Below the pieces are notes generated by a model. It made no database searches and had not been told where the DNA came from. It saw only the letters and a list, made by a program, of their open reading frames with translations. The translations under genes and the position numbers were made by a program. A stretch of 64,000 bases of DNA from assembly GCA_942486035.1 (NCBI GenBank), contig CALNXK010000156.1, forward strand, positions 1,110,001-1,174,000. Reading direction: 5' to 3'. The DNA comes from Porites lobata (Eukaryota; Cnidaria; Anthozoa; Scleractinia; Poritidae). Positions 59,236-64,000 of this stretch are shown in pieces (within the stretch, counting starts at the first letter, position 1; each line of letters begins with the position of its first letter).

Positions 59236-59564
59236 AATACAATGTCAGTTTAGAAGTGAAGGTATTGCTTTATATTTTGAAACCTATTGGCTAGCTGAAA
59301 TGTTATATGTCATTCAGTCCTTTTACGAAACAGAAGAGCTTGATTTCCCACTCATCTATATTAGCGACAGGAAACTGAACGGTCATAAATATGTAATTAG
59401 GGTTTTTTTCCCTTTTCCGAGAACAAAGACCGTTCTAGGGTTCTTGTAAAATGAGGAGCGGATGGCAATGGAGCGTTCACAATTGAAGTCAAATTTCGCT
59501 CTAATCCTGGGTTATCTTAATCCTGTTTTCAACAACCGCGCCCTAGTCAGTTAAAAACTTTTCA

Positions 59565-59865
59565 ATAAACGAAATTTCGTTTCGCTTACACGAAATTTTA
59601 GTTCGTCAAACCGAAATATCGCTTAACACGAACCGAAATTTAGTTAATGACGCCAAATTTAAGGAAGCTTTGTCGAAATTTTGCAACGACATTTCGGTTT
59701 ATTGCGCAAACTTGCGTTTCGATTTATCACCTAGCTTCCGAAATTTCGCAGGGAGTAGAAAAATAGATGCGCCGAAATTTCGCCGAATTTTCGTCTGAAA
59801 CGAAAGTTCGCAATTTGTTAGCCGAAATTCGCGAATTTCGCCGAATTTCGGCAAAGTTCGGTCTC
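59565..59865. repeat. Dense array of CGAAATTTCG-type palindromes
   Basis: At least a dozen CGAAATTT, AAATTTCG or CCGAAATT motifs in 300 bp, spaced irregularly in both orientations. No ORF of note. It could be a satellite-like or transposon-terminal cluster. Confidence 0.6.
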
Positions 59866-61707
59866 ATTTCTTTGGCACAGCAGGCCTGTAGCCAGGTTTT
59901 TTTACGGGAGGTGCGATCCAAGGAGGAGGAGGACCAAACGAGACCAGAGGAGCAAGTCTCTGGGGTTGGGTGGGAGGGGGGGTAGTGAATTAGGGTCTGA
60001 GTCCCTGAGACTGTATTGCGAACGTTTTGCCGGAAAACATGGATATTTCTCAAAATCTGAAACTTCAAAATTGGTTTTATATTCGCAAGGAGACAACATT
60101 TTTATTATCTGTTAGACGATAGATGTGCATAAGAGCCAGTGAAGAGAGCCTCTTTTGTGCCGCGAGTATTACTTTTTGGCACAGAAAATAGAAGATATTT
60201 TAAACTACGAACAAAGACAGCGGGCTACTCAAAAAACCAACAACGCTTATCTTCATCTCCTTCAAGCACAAGTGGATCCGAGATCCACCCTTTGTAATTG
60301 ACTGTTAAACAGACAATTCGAAAACAAGAATTCCCAATCCCTGAAACGGCCTGATAAATGCGTCAAGTCAGAAACGGTTGTACCGCTGTCGCCACAAAAC
60401 GAAAACAAAGTTAAAAGTAATGTTTCTCCCCTGGCTGGCAACTGTCACGACAATAACTGCAAATGGAGGAATAATAACATCATCGGGCTCCAGTCTTCAC
60501 AGGGGCACCCAACAAGAATATAGTTTAAAACCACTTAAATTAAACATAGCATTGTTGAACGTATTTTTAATTAGTGTCTACATGGTAGATATAGGCATAT
60601 GTTTATCCCCTAAAATGTTTCATCTGTTCGGAATCCCTAGCTGAAGGTCTAGTGATCCGAAAATTATAGGGATCAAAACTTACCTTTACGAAAATTTCAG
60701 CGAGAAAAAAAAAAAGCTCCCGAAAATTCTAGGTGACCTTTTTAGGGTAAAAATCCGTTAAAATGGGCAATTATACCATTTTTAGATGTTCGAAAATCCT
60801 AGGAGACTGAGAGGCAAGCAAGAAATTTTACAAAAATGTTCCGAAAATTCCAGATCTTAAGAGCCAATGTCTGTAATTTTCGAGAATCGGTTGACAGTCG
60901 TGAATTTTTGAATTTCTTCATATTTTGCTCAAATAATCTCTATAGTACACTAATTTCAAAAATCACGTTAAAACTTGTATCAGCTTTTTATTTTTTTTTC
61001 AGGAATCAGGCAAAGTTTGAGAAACTCTAAATCGGCGCTCTTTCGAGTATGAAATGAGCGAAAATGGAGCATTTTCTTCGCGCTCGTACATAAAAACAGA
61101 ATAATATCTCTACATGAAATCAAGTCACAAAACAGACACATATTTTTACTTTATAATTCAGCAGTTAACTTTAAATAAACCGTTTAAATGTGACTGTACC
61201 GGCCCGAAGAAGAAACACGGTTTCAGCACTTTTCAAAAATGGCAAATTTGACCTAACTTCACCATCGTAAAAACCCAGTTGGTACACGGAATTTCAATAC
61301 GAAACAAGAACTGTATTGAAGCATATCCTTTGCTGTTGTTTGTGTTAAAATGTTTCTGGCGGCATTCCAAATGCGCACCGTCGAGAGACCAAAACCTGAA
61401 GGGTATTTTGACACCAGGAAAGCGAGTGCAACAAGCAAGTTTCAACGCTTGGCATATTAATCCTTCGCAAACCTAAGTTACTTCGACATTTAAATCCTAG
61501 TCAGAGTTGTAACGGTTTCAGATTATATTTCGGCGTTTCTGTTCGGTTTAACATGATTCCTTTCAACTGATTTTTGCGATAAACCATAATGAAGAGACGA
61601 ATACGCAGTTCAAATCACAGTTAGTAGAGGGGAATATTGTCGAAATACCCGCTTGCTATAGTTTTAATCGTATTGAAACCTTAATATCAGAAAAGTCATT
61701 TACTTAC

Positions 61708-61797
61708 CTGAATTTGAATGCTAGACGAGGTCACAGTACCGCTAACTAAATTCTGCATCACGGCAGAATCGAAGTTAAGTTTGTATATGTTTTCAAT
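61708..61797 (-). other. Possible isolated exon, minus strand
   Basis: A 90-nt segment is open and bounded by an acceptor-like TGTTGACAG and a strong donor CAG|GTAAGT. It encodes IENIYKLNFDSAVMQNLVSG and ten further residues, with no known domain. It could be an upstream exon of gene B or of a gene not otherwise seen. Confidence 0.25.
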
Positions 61798-61895
61798 CTG
61801 TCAACACGAGGGAAGATGACATTCCGGAAGTACGTGACGCGTAACGCGCCGGAAAAGAAATTCCTGGTATAAGTGTTTTACGGTTCAAGTCTTTG

Positions 61896-62164
61896 CAGGG
61901 GCGGATCCAGGGGGAGGGTGCAGGGGGTGCGCACCCCCCCTGGGATGACTTGCGGCCGCTTTCTAATTAACATGATTAACACTGTGCAGTCGCTTGACAG
62001 ACATACAAAATCTGCTCTATCGTTTGATGTGTATTCTCAGCAGTTCACATTATGTTATGTCCTAGTCAAAAGCCCTCTTCTTCGTATTCGCTTTTAAAAT
62101 TTTTTACGTCTTCAATCAGTTAGTGGTGCACCCCTCCTAAGAAAAAATCCTGGATCCGCCCCTG
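61896..62164. mobile_element. hAT-like MITE (269 bp)
   Basis: Perfect CAGGGGCGGATCCAG ends in inverted orientation; CAGGGGCGG is typical of hAT elements. CTTTG flanks both sides, but a full 8-bp target duplication is not preserved. A second subterminal match is GGTGCGCACCCC versus GTGGTGCACCCC. Confidence 0.75.
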
Positions 62165-62377
62165 CTTTGTTGCTTGTTCGTATACCATCTCGCACATATT
62201 CAAACTTGGTTTGTGGCGCCTGTGGCCCCAGTAATGCTGAATGTATTGCGATCATAGAAAAGATGTCGTGAGTCACTCCTGACTTGTTAGTCACGTGAGT
62301 ATGTAAGGCAATAACCAAACATCGACCCGACCATGCTAATGATAAAAGTAAGGTTTTCTGCATTTACGTTAGGTGAT

Positions 62378-63153
62378 CTTTGTTTGATCCACAAAATTGG
62401 CGCATGAAAATATGAGTTTTTCCTCACCACCTCTAACTGTTTGGTTCCGGGTAGCGGTGCATCAAATCACGTGGTACCGTTCTAGATCAACCTACTGGCT
62501 GCTCATAGAGGGGTCCATAAAGGCACATTGATTGATGACTCTGTATGGCCTGAACTGAAAATGATATACGCAGACGTTTTCTGAGCGACGAATGTGCAGC
62601 TTTTACACTCCTCTTCCTTTCGAAAATAGACAAGCACGCGAGCGAAGCGAGCGCGCGAGACAGAGCCCCTTGCTCTACTGGTCAATAAATCCCCGCGGCT
62701 TTTATTTTCATACGCAAAATCGACGATCTCCAAAGGGAAAATAGATCGACGATCTCTAATGAAAAAAATAGAGGGTCTGTGAACAGGCTACGAAGGTGCT
62801 TGCTATTATTTTAGTGAACTTTACAAGAGGTCTCAGGTGATTATGCTAACGTCATGAAAAGTCTACTTTAGGGAAGGAGGAGGAGATGGGTGGGTTGGTT
62901 GGCATTGGGTTCTCCATTAGGATCAACCCTACACATACAACAATTCATGTCTTTATGACTACATTTAGAGCTAGCAGACTTTGTTTGATCCACAAAATTG
63001 GCGCATAAAAATAAAAGTTTTTCCTCACCACCGCTAAAGGTTTGGTTCGGGGTGGTGGAGAGCAAATCACGTTGTACCGTTTCAGAACAGCCTACTGGCC
63101 ATGCTGGCTGCTCATTTAAAAAGGGGTCTGTAAAGGCACATTAATTCATAACT
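62378..63153. repeat. 170-bp direct repeats 600 bp apart
   Basis: CTTTGTTTGATCCACAAAAT then TGGCGCAT opens both copies (62378 and 62979). Both run through 'tttttcctcaccacc', 'caaatcacg', 'cctactggc' and 'aaggcacattgatt'. The second has a short insertion (ccatgctggctg). Confidence 0.75.
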
Positions 63154-64000
63154 CTGTGAGGCACTTTAAAGCATTTTTTCATTTACGCGACGGAGTTTGA
63201 CGTTATGAAAAAGAATTTGTCAGTGAATTGGTTTATTTTCTAGCCTGCGAACAAGTGCCGGGGGGATGGTGGCGGATAGAGCCAGGTGACTACTTTTTTT
63301 TTTTCAGGCGGGAGCTAACAGTACGTGCATTCTGGTCTACCCCATACTGTGTAGACCGGCCTTTAAGGGCCTCTCTTCGCGGGGGCGAGGGATCAGTACA
63401 ATTCGTCAACAGCAGGTTGAGGTCTCGCCAGAAGTTGCCCTTGCTGAAGAGGAGCAAAGCAATACTACTTTTAGTAATTTAAACATGTTAAATACTTGTA
63501 TTTCGCTCATCAAATGTGTCCATTGTCCATTTTCGATTTGTGGTTTTTCAGGAATGTTCTTTTGCGGAGCATTGGCCAATTTTCTTTAAACAGTTTTACT
63601 CGTTTCCATTTCCCTGCTCTACCTTCATGTTGCATATGGCATACGTGTGTACCTAAATCCTCAATTCATTAAAGAAGTCTATACGTTAAGCGGGGTAAAG
63701 ATTAGTTTATTACAAGCAAAGGCACAGAAGGCTTAGTGCAAATAAAAAGAAAACTAGTGTGAAAAGTTTTGCAGACTCGGCTTACTCTATTTGTTTTCTT
63801 TCTCTATTTGAGTTTCGGCTGGTGACATCTTAAAATCAAGTTTAGTTCGACATGTTTTGGGAATATAAAATATAAAACTAAAAAAAAACAGTGTTAATTG
63901 TACACTCGTGCGATGATTTATCCTTGTCTGTACAGTTGCGTGACCAGGCTCAAATTACACACGGGCTTTCATCACGCATCACAGCGTTTAGTCCGAGGCT

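Larger units (their letters stand above)
59236..64000. other. Right-hand region without convincing gene
   Basis: Contains a CGAAATTTCG-rich block (59565-59865), a possible lone exon (61708-61797), a hAT-like MITE (61896-62164) and a 170-bp direct repeat pair (62378 and 62979). Other open frames here are short and lack domains. Confidence 0.5.

Noticed and set aside
61233..61445. 70-codon minus-strand ORF with a SLDGAHL-like phrase
   Set aside because: Faintly like a Harbinger transposase DGTH site, but no other catalytic motif or flanking inverted repeats support it.

Overview
The window is animal nuclear DNA and most likely from an anthozoan cnidarian, probably a stony coral. Its genes are split by short GT-AG introns, it is AT-rich, it is dense in small inverted-repeat transposons and tRNA-derived SINEs, and it carries two large tetratricopeptide (TPR)-CHAT genes of the type expanded in corals. 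The species cannot be named from the sequence alone.

Layout. (1) 1-8277, minus strand: a WDR46/UTP7-like ribosome-biogenesis gene with eight exons traced. Its last exons lie beyond the left edge, and a decayed LINE reverse-transcriptase fragment sits beside the last visible exon. (2) 11119-12177, plus strand: a single-exon endophilin-A gene (BAR plus SH3). (3) 15363-31314, plus strand: a complete 21-exon ACTR5/ARP5 gene, an actin-related subunit of the INO80 chromatin remodeller, with introns full of MITEs, a SINE, a tandem duplication and a Penelope-like terminal motif. (4) 34322-43.5 kb, minus strand: TPR-CHAT gene A, which keeps all exon phases and the His/Cys dyad but has one in-frame TAG. 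(5) 47894-59.2 kb, minus strand: TPR-CHAT gene B, a fully open paralogue with 17 long-array TPR units. (6) 59.3-64 kb: no convincing gene, only repeats and one possible exon.

The main structural event is a tandem segmental duplication. DNA from ACTR5 intron 12 and exon 13, the ACTR5-to-gene-A spacer, gene A and its 5' noncoding exon is matched in the same order by DNA from 45.3 kb to at least 59.2 kb. The second copy has lost ACTR5 exons 14-21 and keeps a broken exon 13. A 707-bp transposon in the first copy is absent from the equivalent site of the second, which shows its exact target-site duplication.

Functionally, WDR46 (small-subunit rRNA processing), ACTR5 (nucleosome remodelling) and endophilin (membrane curvature in endocytosis) are unrelated neighbours. 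The two TPR-CHAT proteins resemble sensor-protease architectures: a TTC4-like TPR module, a long kinesin-light-chain-like TPR array, then a clan-CD caspase-like CHAT domain. No substrate or trigger can be read from the sequence.
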